The notes beneath the pieces are model-generated. The model saw only the letters and a list, made by a program, of their open reading frames with translations, ran no database searches and had not been told where the DNA came from. A DNA stretch of 64,000 nt from NCBI GenBank assembly GCA_963833505.1, contig CAWHYG010000007.1:1054001-1118000 (forward strand), in the 5' to 3' direction. Every line of letters starts with the position of its first letter. Position 1 is the stretch's first letter. Origin of the DNA: CAWHYG01 sp963833505 (GTDB lineage: Bacteria; Eisenbacteria; RBG-16-71-46; CAIMUX01). The translations under genes and the position numbers were made by a program. Positions 10,109 through 19,579 of the stretch are shown here, piece by piece.

Positions 10109-10825
10109 ATGTCCGGAGAATTCCACGCTGGCGTTTGCGCCCGCTTGGGCTTGCTGCTTCTCTGCTTGCCGGTTCTCCTCGCGGCGTCCTTCTGCGGGCA
10201 TGCATCCGCGTTGCCCCCGGACCCACTGTTTCCGGAGCCGACCTTTGGCACCGGCAGAGATCCAAATTCCGTGGCGGTCGGGGACTTCAACGCGGACGGC
10301 AAGCTGGACCTGGCCGTGGCGAACCAGAGTTCCAACACGGTTTCGGTGCTGCTGGGTGCCGGCAACGGGACCTTCGCGGTAAAGACGGACTACGTCACGG
10401 GTGACGAACCATATTCCGTGGCGATCGGGGACTTCAACAGGGACGGCAAGCCAGACTTGGCCGTCGTGAACGTGGGTTCCAACACGGTTTCTGTGCTGTT
10501 GAATATTGGTCAAGGCGCGTCGGACGTTGTTCCCGTCAACCGGTCCGGCACCGTCACGCTCCTCACCGCCACGCCGAATCCCGCTCGAGGCGGGACCACG
10601 ATCCGATTCTCTATCGAGCAGCGAGGCCGTGCGCGGCTGAACATCTTCGACCCCGCCGGCCGCAGGGTGCGCGCGCTCCTGGATGAATCCGTCGACCCGG
10701 GGCCCCATGGTGTTCCCTGGGACGGCCGGGATGACGCGGGCCGGCAGCTTCCCCGGGGGATTTACTTCGCGAGGTTGCAGACACCGGCCAGGACCGCGGC
10801 GGAACGAATCGTCATCACGAGGTAG
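10109..10825 (+). CDS. Short secreted VCBS-repeat protein with FlgD/Ig-like C-terminus
   Basis: A 238-residue paralogue of the preceding gene. It shares the signal peptide region (ARLGLLLLCLPVLLAASF) and the phrase LFPEPTFGTG, but has only two VCBS repeats (VGDFNADGKLDLAV and IGDFNRDGKPDLAV). The FlgD/Ig-like module follows directly (WDGRDDAGRQLPRGIYFARL). A strong ribosome site (AAGGAGGTCGAG) precedes the ATG. Two repeats cannot close a propeller, so the protein either oligomerises or is a contracted copy of its 14-repeat neighbour. It lies 43 bases downstream of that gene and is probably co-transcribed with it. Confidence 0.82.
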   Translation: MSGEFHAGVCARLGLLLLCLPVLLAASFCGHASALPPDPLFPEPTFGTGRDPNSVAVGDFNADGKLDLAVANQSSNTVSVLLGAGNGTFAVKTDYVTGDEPYSVAIGDFNRDGKPDLAVVNVGSNTVSVLLNIGQGASDVVPVNRSGTVTLLTATPNPARGGTTIRFSIEQRGRARLNIFDPAGRRVRALLDESVDPGPHGVPWDGRDDAGRQLPRGIYFARLQTPARTAAERIVITR

Positions 10826-10964
10826 GCGGGTGGTGGTACCGGACTTCTCGCAGTATTGTCGTTGAGCACTCCGGGGCTGGCGGTTGCGGCCTCAAGCCCC
10901 CAGCTCGGGATCGAGTGGCTCGGTCGAATCGCGAGCCCGGGTCCTCCTCGCGAGCCACCGGACT

Positions 10965-11351
10965 TCACTGCCCTTCCAGCGGTTGCCAGAGTTCGACTTT
11001 GTTGCCCTCCGGATCCATGACCCATCCGAATTTCCCGTACTCCGAGTCGTCGGTCTTCTCGAGCACGTCGCAACCTTCCTCGCGCAGTGCTTCCAGGAGT
11101 GCGGCCAAGTCTTCCACTCGATAGTTGACCATGAAGGTCGACTTGCTCGGAGCGAAGTGTTTGCCGTCCGCTGGACCGACTGACCAGGCCGTGGTTCCCT
11201 TGATCGGATTGCCTTCGGAGTCAGTCCAGGTGAAGGCTGCTCCACCCCAGTCCTGAACGTCGATCCCGAGGTGCTTCTTGTACCAGGCGCATAGCGCCTT
11301 CGGATCCTTGGCGCTCATGAAAATGCCGCCAATGCCTGTGACTCTTCGCAT
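10965..11351 (-). CDS. VOC (glyoxalase/bleomycin-resistance fold) family protein
   Basis: A 128-residue single VOC domain. It has a typical N-terminal strand (GIGGIFMSAKDPKALCAWY), a central YRVEDLAALLEALREEG helix and a C-terminal FGWVMDPEGNKVELWQP strand with the metal-ligand glutamate. Members bind a metal and act on small substrates, or act as subunits of dioxygenases or resistance proteins; the substrate here cannot be told. It lies 10 bases downstream of the aldo/keto reductase on the same strand and is likely co-transcribed with it. Confidence 0.8.
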   Translation of the reverse strand: MRRVTGIGGIFMSAKDPKALCAWYKKHLGIDVQDWGGAAFTWTDSEGNPIKGTTAWSVGPADGKHFAPSKSTFMVNYRVEDLAALLEALREEGCDVLEKTDDSEYGKFGWVMDPEGNKVELWQPLEGQ

Positions 11352-11361
11352 TCGGACCTCC

Positions 11362-12543
11362 TTACGCCCCCGGCTCCATCACCCAGGGTTTGCCTCCGCC
11401 GAGAACCTCGTCGACGACCGGCATCCAGGTGCTGATGGGGATGTTCTGCGGACATTTGGCGTCGCATTCGGCGCACTGGATGCAGTTGGCCGCCCGCATG
11501 TCGCGGTCGAACAGGTGCTGCACTTCAAACGCATACTTCAGCCAGGCGTAGCGGCCGCGGGCCACTTCCGGCTTGTCGTAGACGACGCCATCGTTATACA
11601 TGGAGAGATTCTGCGGAATGTCCACGCCCTGGGGACAGGGCTTGCAGTAGCCGCAGGCGGTGCACGGGATCAGCGTGAGGGCCTGGTAGGCGACGCGCAC
11701 CTGCTCACAGAGCTTCAACTCGTCGGGCGTCAGCGTTCCGCCCTCCGGCACCGAAGCCAGCGCGACATTCTCCTCGACCTGTTCCTGGCTGCTCATGCCG
11801 CTCAGGATCAGCGAGACCCCGGGCTGCTTCCAGAGCCAGCGAAGGGCCCAATCCACCGGTGATCGCCTGACCGCGGCGGTGTCCCAGATGGCCCGGACCG
11901 GCGGCGGCGGATCGACCAGCTTGCCGCCGAAGAGCGGCTCCATGATGACGACCGCGATTCCCCTGGCGGCGGCATAGCGCAGCCCGTTCACGCCCGCCTG
12001 GCCGTCCGGGTCCATGAAGTTGAGCTGGATCTGGCACATCGCCCAGTCGTAGCCGTCGACGATGGGCGCGAAGGCGTCCGGCCCGTCGTGGTAGGAAAAG
12101 CCGAGATGGCGGATGCGGCCGCCGGCCATCGCCTGGTCCGCCCACTCGCGCACGCCCAGGTCGCGCAGCCGCGGCCAGGAATTCCGGTTCATCGCGTGCA
12201 GAAGATAGAAGTCGATGCGGTCGGTGGCCAGGCGCTCGAGCTGCGCTTCCAGGAAGCGGTCGAAGTCGTCCGCGGTCTTCACCTCCCAGCTCGGGAGCTT
12301 CGTGGCCAGCATGATCCTCTCGCGGTAGCCGTCACGCAGCGCGCGGCCGACCAGGACCTCGCTCTTGCCCCCGTGGTAGGGCCAGGCGGTGTCGACGTAG
12401 TTCACGCCGTGGTCGATGGCGTAGCGGAGCATGCGGATGGCGAGCGGTTCGTCGATGTCTCCGTTCGTTGTGGGCAGGCGCATGGCGCCGAATCCCAGCG
12501 CCGATGCCCTGTATTCCAGAGTGCCGAATCGCCGATACTGCAC
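11362..12543 (-). CDS. Aldo/keto reductase with C-terminal 4Fe-4S motifs
   Basis: A 393-residue protein. The N-terminal 280 residues are an aldo/keto reductase TIM barrel with catalytic residues visible in VNYVDTAWPYHGG (Asp, Tyr), MLATKLP (Lys) and FYLLHAMN (His). The C-terminus has two cysteine clusters, CTACGYCKPCPQGVDIP and CIQCAECDAKCPQNIPI, as in the Fe-S oxidoreductase branch of the family. It likely reduces or oxidises small carbonyl compounds using NAD(P)H or ferredoxin. The start GTG at 12543 is chosen because GCAGGAGGAGCCC precedes it and the protein then begins with the family's QYRRFGTLEY. An upstream extension of the frame looks non-coding. Confidence 0.9.
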   Translation of the reverse strand: MQYRRFGTLEYRASALGFGAMRLPTTNGDIDEPLAIRMLRYAIDHGVNYVDTAWPYHGGKSEVLVGRALRDGYRERIMLATKLPSWEVKTADDFDRFLEAQLERLATDRIDFYLLHAMNRNSWPRLRDLGVREWADQAMAGGRIRHLGFSYHDGPDAFAPIVDGYDWAMCQIQLNFMDPDGQAGVNGLRYAAARGIAVVIMEPLFGGKLVDPPPPVRAIWDTAAVRRSPVDWALRWLWKQPGVSLILSGMSSQEQVEENVALASVPEGGTLTPDELKLCEQVRVAYQALTLIPCTACGYCKPCPQGVDIPQNLSMYNDGVVYDKPEVARGRYAWLKYAFEVQHLFDRDMRAANCIQCAECDAKCPQNIPISTWMPVVDEVLGGGKPWVMEPGA

Positions 12544-12785
12544 GGGCTCCTCCTGCGGGCGGCTTGTTTCGGTCGTGGATATCCCCGGAAGCATAACCCG
12601 GCACCCCTCGGATTCACACACGGGCAGTGCCTGAAACTTCAGGGGATCGGCGAGGGCGACAACGCCGGCTGCTCCATCCGTGCCTGGTTCGGCGAGCGCG
12701 GAGGCGACTCGTGCGTCGGCCCCGTCTGGGTGCGCCTCGATCCCGGCCGCCACACGGCTTCCCTGCCGGAGGGCTCCGACCCCCC

Positions 12786-12814
12786 TTGCCACCGCGTGGC
12801 CGCCGCTCTATACT
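12786..12814 (+). promoter_or_regulatory. Putative sigma-70-type promoter for the nucleotidyltransferase-phosphatase pair
   Basis: TTGCCA at 12786-12791 and TATACT at 12809-12814 are separated by 17 bases. The ATG lies 97 bases downstream at 12911. It is one of three sites in the window with both hexamers well matched. Confidence 0.55.
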
Positions 12815-12910
12815 CCGGCCTTCGCGCCCCCGCGAAGGGCGCCGCGTGCGGCTGATTCCCGCTCTCGGGCGGCCGCGATCCCGATCCGGGCCCAGGGAGA
12901 CACGCAGACC

Positions 12911-13633
12911 ATGATGAAGAACCTGTCCGTGGTGATCGTCGGCAGCCATGCCGGCCGTCATCTCAAGATGCCCGTGCCCTTGCTTCCCTTCGGCGACTCC
13001 ACGATCTTGAACCGGACGCTGAGCGCCTATCTGGACGCGGGCGTAAGCGAGATCGTCCTGACGCTGGGGTATCGCGGCGCGGAAATCCAGGCCGCCCTGG
13101 GACCCCTGGCGTCACACGTGCAGTCGGTGATCGCGACCAACCCGGATGAGGAGCTCGCCTGGTTGATCCGCCAGGGGATCGAGAAGATCAATCCGACGGC
13201 CAAGGCCTTCGCGATCGGAATGGGTGACCAGCCGCTCCTGACCCATGAGCTGGTCGACCACCTGGCGAGCCGGTTCAGCGCTTCCAAGTCCCGGATCTTC
13301 GTACCCGTCTGCCAGGGGATCCTCGGCTATCCGGTCTTCTTCGAAGCGTCCATGGCCGCGGAATTCAAGAAGCTCTCTCCGCGAGGCGGTCCCTGGGACG
13401 TCATCAAGACGCACGGCTCCGACGTCCATGACCATCAGCTTTACGACACCGCCGTGATCCGGCACGTCGACGACACCGAGGAATACCACGAAGCCCTGCG
13501 CCTGGCCGGACTCCCCATCCCCGAAGGTTCCGCCTTCGCCCTGGAGGGTGGAGACTCCGGACTTCCTCTGGCCGAAAGCGACAAGGCCGGTTCCCGGGGG
13601 CCGATCCGGATCGAACCGGACCACCAGCTCTGA
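12911..13633 (+). CDS. MobA-like NTP transferase domain protein
   Basis: A 240-residue nucleotidyltransferase of the MobA/MocA-like superfamily. The N-terminus has a variant of the nucleotide-binding loop (VIVGSHAGRHLKMPVPLLPFG). The metal-binding motif GMGDQPLLT and the late PVFFEASMAAEF and HVDDTEEYHEALR segments are those of MocA-type cytidylyl/guanylyltransferases. In the family these enzymes attach CMP or GMP to molybdenum cofactor or activate sugars. The altered loop makes the substrate uncertain, and no molybdenum-cofactor genes lie nearby. It is followed after 8 bases by a HAD phosphatase and is probably transcribed from the promoter at 12786. Confidence 0.8.
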   Translation: MMKNLSVVIVGSHAGRHLKMPVPLLPFGDSTILNRTLSAYLDAGVSEIVLTLGYRGAEIQAALGPLASHVQSVIATNPDEELAWLIRQGIEKINPTAKAFAIGMGDQPLLTHELVDHLASRFSASKSRIFVPVCQGILGYPVFFEASMAAEFKKLSPRGGPWDVIKTHGSDVHDHQLYDTAVIRHVDDTEEYHEALRLAGLPIPEGSAFALEGGDSGLPLAESDKAGSRGPIRIEPDHQL

Positions 13634-13641
13634 TTTCCGCG

Positions 13642-14370
13642 GTGCGCGCCGCCGTCCTCTTCGATATCGACGGCACCCTGGTCGATGCGCGAGGCGCGGG
13701 CCGCGCGGCTTTGGAGCGCGCGCTGGCGGAGTGGACCGGCTTCATGACCCGGCTCTCCCCCATCGACTTCGCCGGAAGAACGGACCTCGAGATCTTTCGC
13801 GCCATGGTCCGGCTCGCGGGGCGTCCTCAACCGGATGACGCCACCCGCCGCGCAATCATGCGGAGATATGCCGCCTTTCTCCCGGAGGAGCTTCAAGCCC
13901 GGCCGGAGAGCCACGCCTGCCCCGGCGTCCAGGAGTTGCTGGTCGCTTTGACGCAGGATCCGCGCTGGATTCTCGCCCTCGCCACCGGAAACACCGCCGC
14001 CGGCGCCTACGCCAAGCTCCGCCATCTGGAGTTGGAAGAGCCGTTTCTGCGTTGCGCGCCGCGGTCACCGCTTTTGCTGGGCGGCTTCGGCGACGAGGCG
14101 GAGGATCGGAACGTGTTGGTCCCGCAGGCGCTTTTCCGGATCGAAGGGGCCACCGGGCTCCGGATGAGTCCTGAAAACGTGGTCGTCGTCGGCGACACCG
14201 AGAGGGACATCATGGCCGCGCGGGCCGCCGGCGTCCCGGTGCTCGCGGTCGCGAGCGGCATGCGTTCCGAGGCGCAGCTTGCGGCGGCCCAGCCGGACGC
14301 GCTGCTGCCGGACCTGAGCGACACGAAGGCAGCGCTCCGGATCCTCGATGAGCTGGGCGGGCTCGGCTGA
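13642..14370 (+). CDS. HAD superfamily phosphatase (phosphoglycolate phosphatase-like)
   Basis: A 242-residue HAD hydrolase starting at GTG. Motif I is FDIDGTLVDARG with nucleophile and acid Asp, motif II is LATGNT, and motif IV is VVVGDTERDIMAARAAGV. A helical cap lies between residues of about 15 and 95. The closest general type is phosphoglycolate phosphatase/beta-phosphoglucomutase. It probably dephosphorylates a small metabolite. It follows the nucleotidyltransferase by 8 bases, so the two are co-expressed and may act on related substrates. Confidence 0.86.
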   Translation: MRAAVLFDIDGTLVDARGAGRAALERALAEWTGFMTRLSPIDFAGRTDLEIFRAMVRLAGRPQPDDATRRAIMRRYAAFLPEELQARPESHACPGVQELLVALTQDPRWILALATGNTAAGAYAKLRHLELEEPFLRCAPRSPLLLGGFGDEAEDRNVLVPQALFRIEGATGLRMSPENVVVVGDTERDIMAARAAGVPVLAVASGMRSEAQLAAAQPDALLPDLSDTKAALRILDELGGLG

Positions 14371-14486
14371 GCCGCGGTTCGACCCGCTTTCCGGGCTCCT
14401 TTGATTCGACTGCCCCGGTCTTACGGTCAGCCCGTGGCGAAGAGTTCTCCGGCGCGGCTCAGACCGGTCCGGCCCGGAGCCACTCG

Positions 14487-16643
14487 TCACTGTTCCTCGG
14501 ACAAACCCTCGGAGAGGCGAGCCCAATCCTCGACGGCGTCATCCAGCTCCGCCGCCGTGCTTCGATACTCGGCCAGGTAGAACGACGACTTCTCCGGATC
14601 CCGATAGAGATCCTCGCTGGCCAGGAGCGTCTCCAGTCTCTCCTTCTTCTTCTCGAGCTCCTCGATCCGCGTTTCCAGCTCGCGAACCTGCCGCCGGCCC
14701 GCACGGCCCTTGCGCCCGCGTGGGCGAGCAGCCTCCACGCCGTCGGGTGACGTTTGATTCAGGGGCTCACCACCCGAATCGGCCCCCGGCGACGATGGAT
14801 CGAGGCGCGCACCACTCGTACCGGCCTCCGGCCTGGATCGATCGAGGCGCGCACCACCCGCATCGGCCCCCCGCGAAGATCGATGGGGACGCTCACCGAT
14901 CTCGCCCGACTCGAAGACCCCTCGGTCGAAGCGGCCAATCGTCGTGTTATTGCCGCCTCCCAACCCGCCGACGACCCGCTGCCTCGTCCCTGCAATCGTC
15001 GGACCACCTGACCCGCGGGCCTCCGCGTCTTCCGCCTCCTTCCGTTTCTTCCAGAGGAAGCTCTCGTAGTCGCCGGGATGGTCGCGCAGCCCGCCGTTTC
15101 CGGCCTCCAGCACCCGGTTGGCCAGCGCCGCCAGGAAATAGCGGTCGTGGGAGACAAAGACGACCGTCCCTTCGAACGACCGGAGCGCTTCGAGCAGGAC
15201 GTCCTTGGCCTGCATGTCGAGATGGTTGGTCGGCTCGTCCAGCAGAAGCACGTTCGACGGATGCAGGAGCATCAAGGCGAGCGCCAGGCGATTCCGTTCC
15301 CCGCCCGACAAGACGCTGATCAGCTTGTCCACCGATTCCCCACTGAAGAGAAACGCGCCGAGAAGCCCTCGGATCTGGGGCACGAACGCGCTCGGAGAAC
15401 GGGCCATCGCCTCTTCCAGGATCGTGCGGCCCGACGGCAGCCGATCGGCCTGGTCCTGGGCAAAGTGATCCATGGTCGCGCGAAGCCCTTCGATCCGCTC
15501 GCCGCCGTCGAACGGCTCGGTGCCCGCCAGGATCCGCATCAGGGTGGACTTGCCGGCGCCGTTCGGGCCGACCAGCGCCACCTTCTGCCCGCGCTCGAGC
15601 TGCAGGTCGATCCGCCGGAGCACCCGCAGATCGCCGTACGACTTGGAGAGACTTTTCAGCTCGAGCACGATCCGGCCGGTGCGCCCGGGCTGCGGGAACC
15701 GGAAATGGATGGATCGAGGGGGCGCCACCGGGGGTTCCAGCCGCGGAAGCTTCTCCAGCATCCGGATCCGGCTCTGGACCTGGGCCGCTTTCGTGTTCTT
15801 GTACCGGAAGCGGTCGATGAAGGCCTGAACCCGGCGGATCTCCTCCTGTTGATGCTCAAATGCCTTCAAGGCAAGTGCATACCTGGCTTCACGTTCCATC
15901 AGATATTTCGAGTAATTTCCGGAGTAGTCGACCAGCTTCCGGCTCAGGATCTCGGTGATGCGCGTGACCGTGACGTCGAGGAAGTACCGGTCGTGCGACA
16001 CGAGCACGAAGCTGCCGGGGTACTCCTTCAGGAACTCCTCGAGCCATTCGCGCGCCTCCAGGTCGAGGTGGTTGGTCGGCTCGTCCAGCAGAAGCACGTC
16101 CGGTTGTTCAAGGAGGAGCCGGGCAAGCGCCACGCGCATTTGCCATCCGCCCGAAAGCGCCTCGATCGGCCGGTCATAGTCGTCCGGGGAGAATCCGAGA
16201 CCTCGGAGCACGCGGTCGATCCGGCGATCGACCTCGTACCCGTCCATCCGGCGGATCTCCTGCTCGATCCGGTCATGGCGCAGAAGCATCGCCTCGGCCT
16301 GCGCCGGATCCAGGCCGGGCGATTCAAAAAGGCGTTCCAGCCGCTCCTTCTCGGCCTGCATCTCCAGGATCGATCCGAAAGCCGATCGGGCCACCTCTCG
16401 CACCGTGCCCCGACCCGCCTGGAATCCGAACTGAGGGAGGTAGCCGACGCGTTGCGCCTTGGGCATGTCGATCCGGCCGGCGTCCGGGGACTCGAGGCCG
16501 GCGAGCATCTTCAGCCAGGTCGATTTACCCGAGCCGTTCGGCCCGACCAGACCGACCCGATCGGAATCGCCCAGGAACCAGTCCGTGGAATGGAGAAGGA
16601 CCTGATCGCCGAAAACCCGGGTCACGCCGGACGTGCGGATCAT
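14487..16643 (-). CDS. ABC-F family ATPase with a repeat-bearing linker and C-terminal coiled coil
   Basis: A 718-residue duplicated ABC ATPase without membrane segments. The first domain has LVGPNGSGKSTWL, LSGGWQMRVALARL and LLLDEPTNHLD; the second has LVGPNGAGKSTLM, LSGGERNRLALAL and LLLDEPTNHLD. The linker between them is charged and helical, as in ABC-F translation factors of the Uup/YdiF/EttA kind that act at the ribosomal exit site. About 90 residues after the second ATPase domain form a disordered stretch with a 14-residue repeat (GARLDxSxPGAxSG). A coiled coil follows (VRELETRIEELEKKKERLE). The C-terminal coil is usual in Uup-type proteins; the repeat insert is not. Confidence 0.9.
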   Translation of the reverse strand: MIRTSGVTRVFGDQVLLHSTDWFLGDSDRVGLVGPNGSGKSTWLKMLAGLESPDAGRIDMPKAQRVGYLPQFGFQAGRGTVREVARSAFGSILEMQAEKERLERLFESPGLDPAQAEAMLLRHDRIEQEIRRMDGYEVDRRIDRVLRGLGFSPDDYDRPIEALSGGWQMRVALARLLLEQPDVLLLDEPTNHLDLEAREWLEEFLKEYPGSFVLVSHDRYFLDVTVTRITEILSRKLVDYSGNYSKYLMEREARYALALKAFEHQQEEIRRVQAFIDRFRYKNTKAAQVQSRIRMLEKLPRLEPPVAPPRSIHFRFPQPGRTGRIVLELKSLSKSYGDLRVLRRIDLQLERGQKVALVGPNGAGKSTLMRILAGTEPFDGGERIEGLRATMDHFAQDQADRLPSGRTILEEAMARSPSAFVPQIRGLLGAFLFSGESVDKLISVLSGGERNRLALALMLLHPSNVLLLDEPTNHLDMQAKDVLLEALRSFEGTVVFVSHDRYFLAALANRVLEAGNGGLRDHPGDYESFLWKKRKEAEDAEARGSGGPTIAGTRQRVVGGLGGGNNTTIGRFDRGVFESGEIGERPHRSSRGADAGGARLDRSRPEAGTSGARLDPSSPGADSGGEPLNQTSPDGVEAARPRGRKGRAGRRQVRELETRIEELEKKKERLETLLASEDLYRDPEKSSFYLAEYRSTAAELDDAVEDWARLSEGLSEEQ
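14765..14890. repeat. 42-bp minisatellite in the ABC-F linker
   Basis: Three consecutive 42-bp units (14765-14806, 14807-14848, 14849-14890) begin GCxCACCACxCG and end near GATCGAGGC. A degenerate fourth follows. The unit length is a multiple of three, so the reading frame of the gene is kept (14 residues per unit). Confidence 0.8.
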
Positions 16644-16782
16644 GTGCGGGGGCCTCCGGCCCTGGCCTTGCGGGTTCCCCGAGGCAGGCGATCCTGAGAG
16701 GATCCGCCGGTCACACGATCCCGGGATGGGACGGCTTCCGGGAAACCACGTTCTCCCTCTCGCTTCGAGCCAGAATGTTCGT

Positions 16783-16788
16783 TATAAT
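16783..16788 (+). promoter_or_regulatory. Possible -10 element (TATAAT) for the second subtilase
   Basis: A perfect TATAAT lies 75 bases before ATG 16863, in the divergent region between the ABC-F gene and the subtilase. No good -35 hexamer is seen at 16-18 bases upstream, so the call is weak. Confidence 0.35.
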
Positions 16789-16862
16789 TGCGCATAAGCT
16801 TTGGTGACGATCCCGTTCATTTCGAAGTGCCGGCGCGGCGATCCCGCGTCTTGGAGTCTGCC

Positions 16863-18942
16863 ATGCAATTCGTCCAATTCTACGGCCATCCGCGCATCCG
16901 GTTCATGGATTCTCTTGTCGTCCTGGCGCTTCTTCTCGCCGCCGGCATGCGCCCCGGGCCGGCGTCGGCCGGCGTCCTCGATCAACGCCTCGTCGACGAG
17001 ATGAATCACGCGCCGGCCAGCGGACAGGTCAAAGCCCTGGTGGCGCTGTCGGAGCCGGTCGATCTGCGGCAGCTCGAACAACGAGATGGCCGCCCGGGGA
17101 ATCCTGACCCGATGGCGGCGGCACGAGTTCGTGATCCGCGCGGCCCAGACCCTGGCGGCCCGGACCCAGGCGCCCGTGATCAGCCTGCTCGAGAACGAGT
17201 CGGTCAACGGGCGCGTGGCGAGCTTCACCCCCTTCTGGATCGCCAACCTGATCGCCGTCGAGGCCCAGCCCGCCGTGTTCAGCGAGCTGGCGCTGCGCGC
17301 TGACGTCGGCCTGATCTATCCGGATGGCCACGCCGGCTTGCGGGACGACGACCTGGAGGGCATCGGGCCGGCGCCTCACCCCCTCGCCGTGGACACGCTG
17401 GACGCCGGCCTGGTCGCGATCGACGTCGTTCCGGCCTGGAACCAGGGCTTTACCGGGATCGGCCGCCTCGTCTGCGACTTCGACACCGGCGCCGACGGCC
17501 ACCATGAGGCCCTGGCCGATCGTTGGCGCGGCGCCCAGCCGGGCGTTCCCTGGTGGGCGGCCTGGAAGGATCCCTTCGGCAACACCCAGTTCCCCTACGA
17601 CAGCGCCAAGCATGGCACCCACACCCTGGGCATCATGACCGCGCATCCTCCCGGACAGGATCCGCTCGGCGTCGCCTACGAGGCGCAGTGGATCGCCGCC
17701 GGCGTGCTCATCGGCAACGACGACTCCAAGATCATCGAGTGTTATCAATGGGCGGTCGACCCGGACGGAAATCCCTCGACGATCAACGACGTGCCCGACG
17801 TGATCAACAACTCCTGGGGAACGAGCCAGGACTGCGACTCCACCTTCTGGGGCGCCATCGACCTGGTCGAAGCGGCGGGGATCGTGAACACGATCGCCGT
17901 GGACAACACCGGGCCGGGACCTGCCTCGGTCAACTCCCCGGAGAGCCGAGCCGCGACGCTGTATAGGAACTTCGGGGTCGGCAACATCAATCCGCACATT
18001 CCCGGATACCCGATCGTCCCCAGCAGCGGCCGCGGCCCGTCTCCCTGCGACATGAGGTCGATCAAGCCCGAAGTGACCGCGCCCGGGTTCATGATCTACT
18101 CGACCCTTCCCGGCAACCAGTACGGCTACATGGATGGCACGTCCATGGCCTGCCCGCACGTCTCCGGAGCGGTCGCCATCCTCCGGCAGGTGAACCAGAG
18201 CCTGTCGGTCGATTCGCTCAAGGCCATCCTGATGGAGACGGCGGTCGACCACGGCGATCCGGGTCCGGACAACACCTACGGCTGGGGCATCATCGACGTG
18301 GGCGCCGCGGTGGCCTGGGTTCTGGCGCACCATCCCCCGACCAATCCTCCGCAGACCCTCTCCGCCCTGATCGTGCGACAGGTCGACGTCAACCTCGTGT
18401 GGCAGGCGCCGGAAACCATCCTTCCGGACAACCCGGTGGTCGACTACCGCGTCTATCGCGCCACCGGCCAGGATCCGTATCCGACGGACCCGATCGCGGT
18501 GATTCCGGTTTCTTCGATGTCCTATACGGACACCGATCGACCATCGGGAACCTACCGATACGTGACGACCGCGGAGTATCAGAACGGAGTCGAAAGCGAA
18601 CCGTCCAACGAGGTGGTCGTGACGATCCATGCTCCGGCCGGCGTGCTTTCGAATTCACTGTCCGCTCCGGGCGCATTCCGGATCTCGCCGGATCCCTTCG
18701 GCTCCATGACCGTCCTGCACTACAACACCATCGGATCGGGGCCGCTCGCGGTGGAGGTCTACGACGCCGGCGGCCGGAAGGTTCGAACGCTCGCCCGGAG
18801 CGCGCCAGCGGCCGGAGAAGAGCTGCTCTTCGTCTGGAACGGGCGGGATGATCAGGGTCGGGCCGTTCCGGCGGGCGCGTACTTCGCCACAATCCAGGAG
18901 GGAGCGAACCGCGCCGAGAGGCGCATGGTCGTCTTGCGTTGA
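16863..18942 (+). pseudogene. Second secreted S8 family serine peptidase with FlgD/Ig-like C-terminus, one frameshift
   Basis: About 693 residues over two frames. The first frame, from ATG 16863, has a signal peptide (LVVLALLLAAGMRPGPASA) and the beginning of the prodomain (VKALVALSEPVDLRQLEQ). The second frame continues with EMAARGILTRWRRHEF and carries the catalytic Asp in VCDFDTGADG, the His in SAKHGTHTLGIM and the Ser in GYMDGTSMACPHVSG. An FN3-like domain and the FlgD/Ig-like module (GRAVPAGAYFATI) follow. The frames join at about 17078-17085. The break falls in the prodomain, so the catalytic domain is in one frame from ATG 17086, but that product would lack a signal peptide. Confidence 0.85.
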
Positions 18943-19024
18943 GCCGGAACGGCTGATTCGCGGCCCGGACAGGCGCCTGAACGGGACGGCTGAGCGCTGA
19001 CGGAAACGCGCGCGGGCCTGGCGA

Positions 19025-19495
19025 TCAGGCCTCTTTCGCCATGGGGCCGCGCCGTTCCAGGCGGCGGGGAGCCCAATCGGACTGCGGCCGTTCGAGCCAT
19101 TCCCGGATCTTGCCGAGCAGGACCAGCCGGGTCACCGGCTTCGGGAGGTAGTCGTCGCACCCGGCCTCCAGCGTCCGCTCGAGGTCGCCCTTCATGGCCT
19201 TGGCGGTGAGGGCCAGGATGGGCACGTCGTCGAGATCGGGATCGGCGGCCAGACGGGAGGCGGCCTCGTATCCGTCCATCACCGGCATCATCATGTCGAG
19301 CAGGATGAGTCGGGGATGCCGCTTCTGCGCCCGCTCCAGGGCCACGAGCCCGTTGTCCACGATGTCCACTTCGTAGCCGGCGGCCTGGAGGATGGCGCGG
19401 AAGACGTACTGATTCGTGGGATCATCCTCGGCCAGAAGGATGCGGATCTTGTCCTGCCCGGCCAGCGCCTGTGGATTCGCGCCCTTTTCGAACAC
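19025..19495 (-). CDS. Stand-alone response regulator receiver protein
   Basis: A 156-residue single receiver domain with no output domain. The acidic pair is in ILLAEDDPTNQYVF, the phospho-acceptor Asp in LILLDMMMPVMDGYEA, the Thr/Lys switch in LALTAKAM and the Lys in YLPKPV. GTG 19495 is chosen as start since it follows GGGAGGGATGTGAC; the frame is open further upstream. It lies 84 bases downstream of a hybrid histidine kinase on the same strand and probably takes phosphate from it as a CheY-like or relay component. Confidence 0.85.
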   Translation of the reverse strand: MFEKGANPQALAGQDKIRILLAEDDPTNQYVFRAILQAAGYEVDIVDNGLVALERAQKRHPRLILLDMMMPVMDGYEAASRLAADPDLDDVPILALTAKAMKGDLERTLEAGCDDYLPKPVTRLVLLGKIREWLERPQSDWAPRRLERRGPMAKEA

Positions 19496-19579
19496 GTCAC
19501 ATCCCTCCCTTTTCGTTCCGGCCACCCGCATTCGCGAGCTGCCCGCGTCCCAGCGCTCAGCGCCGCCTCGCAATGCGAA

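Noticed and set aside
11362..12792. Longer aldo/keto reductase starting near 12792
   Set aside because: The extra 83 residues show no similarity to the family, and a strong ribosome site marks GTG 12543.
15078..16697. A 539-codon open frame on the plus strand
   Set aside because: Antisense to the ABC-F ATPase gene, whose Walker and signature motifs are clear.
17029..18630. A 533-codon open frame on the minus strand
   Set aside because: Antisense to the second subtilase; His/Asp/Arg-rich without a fold.
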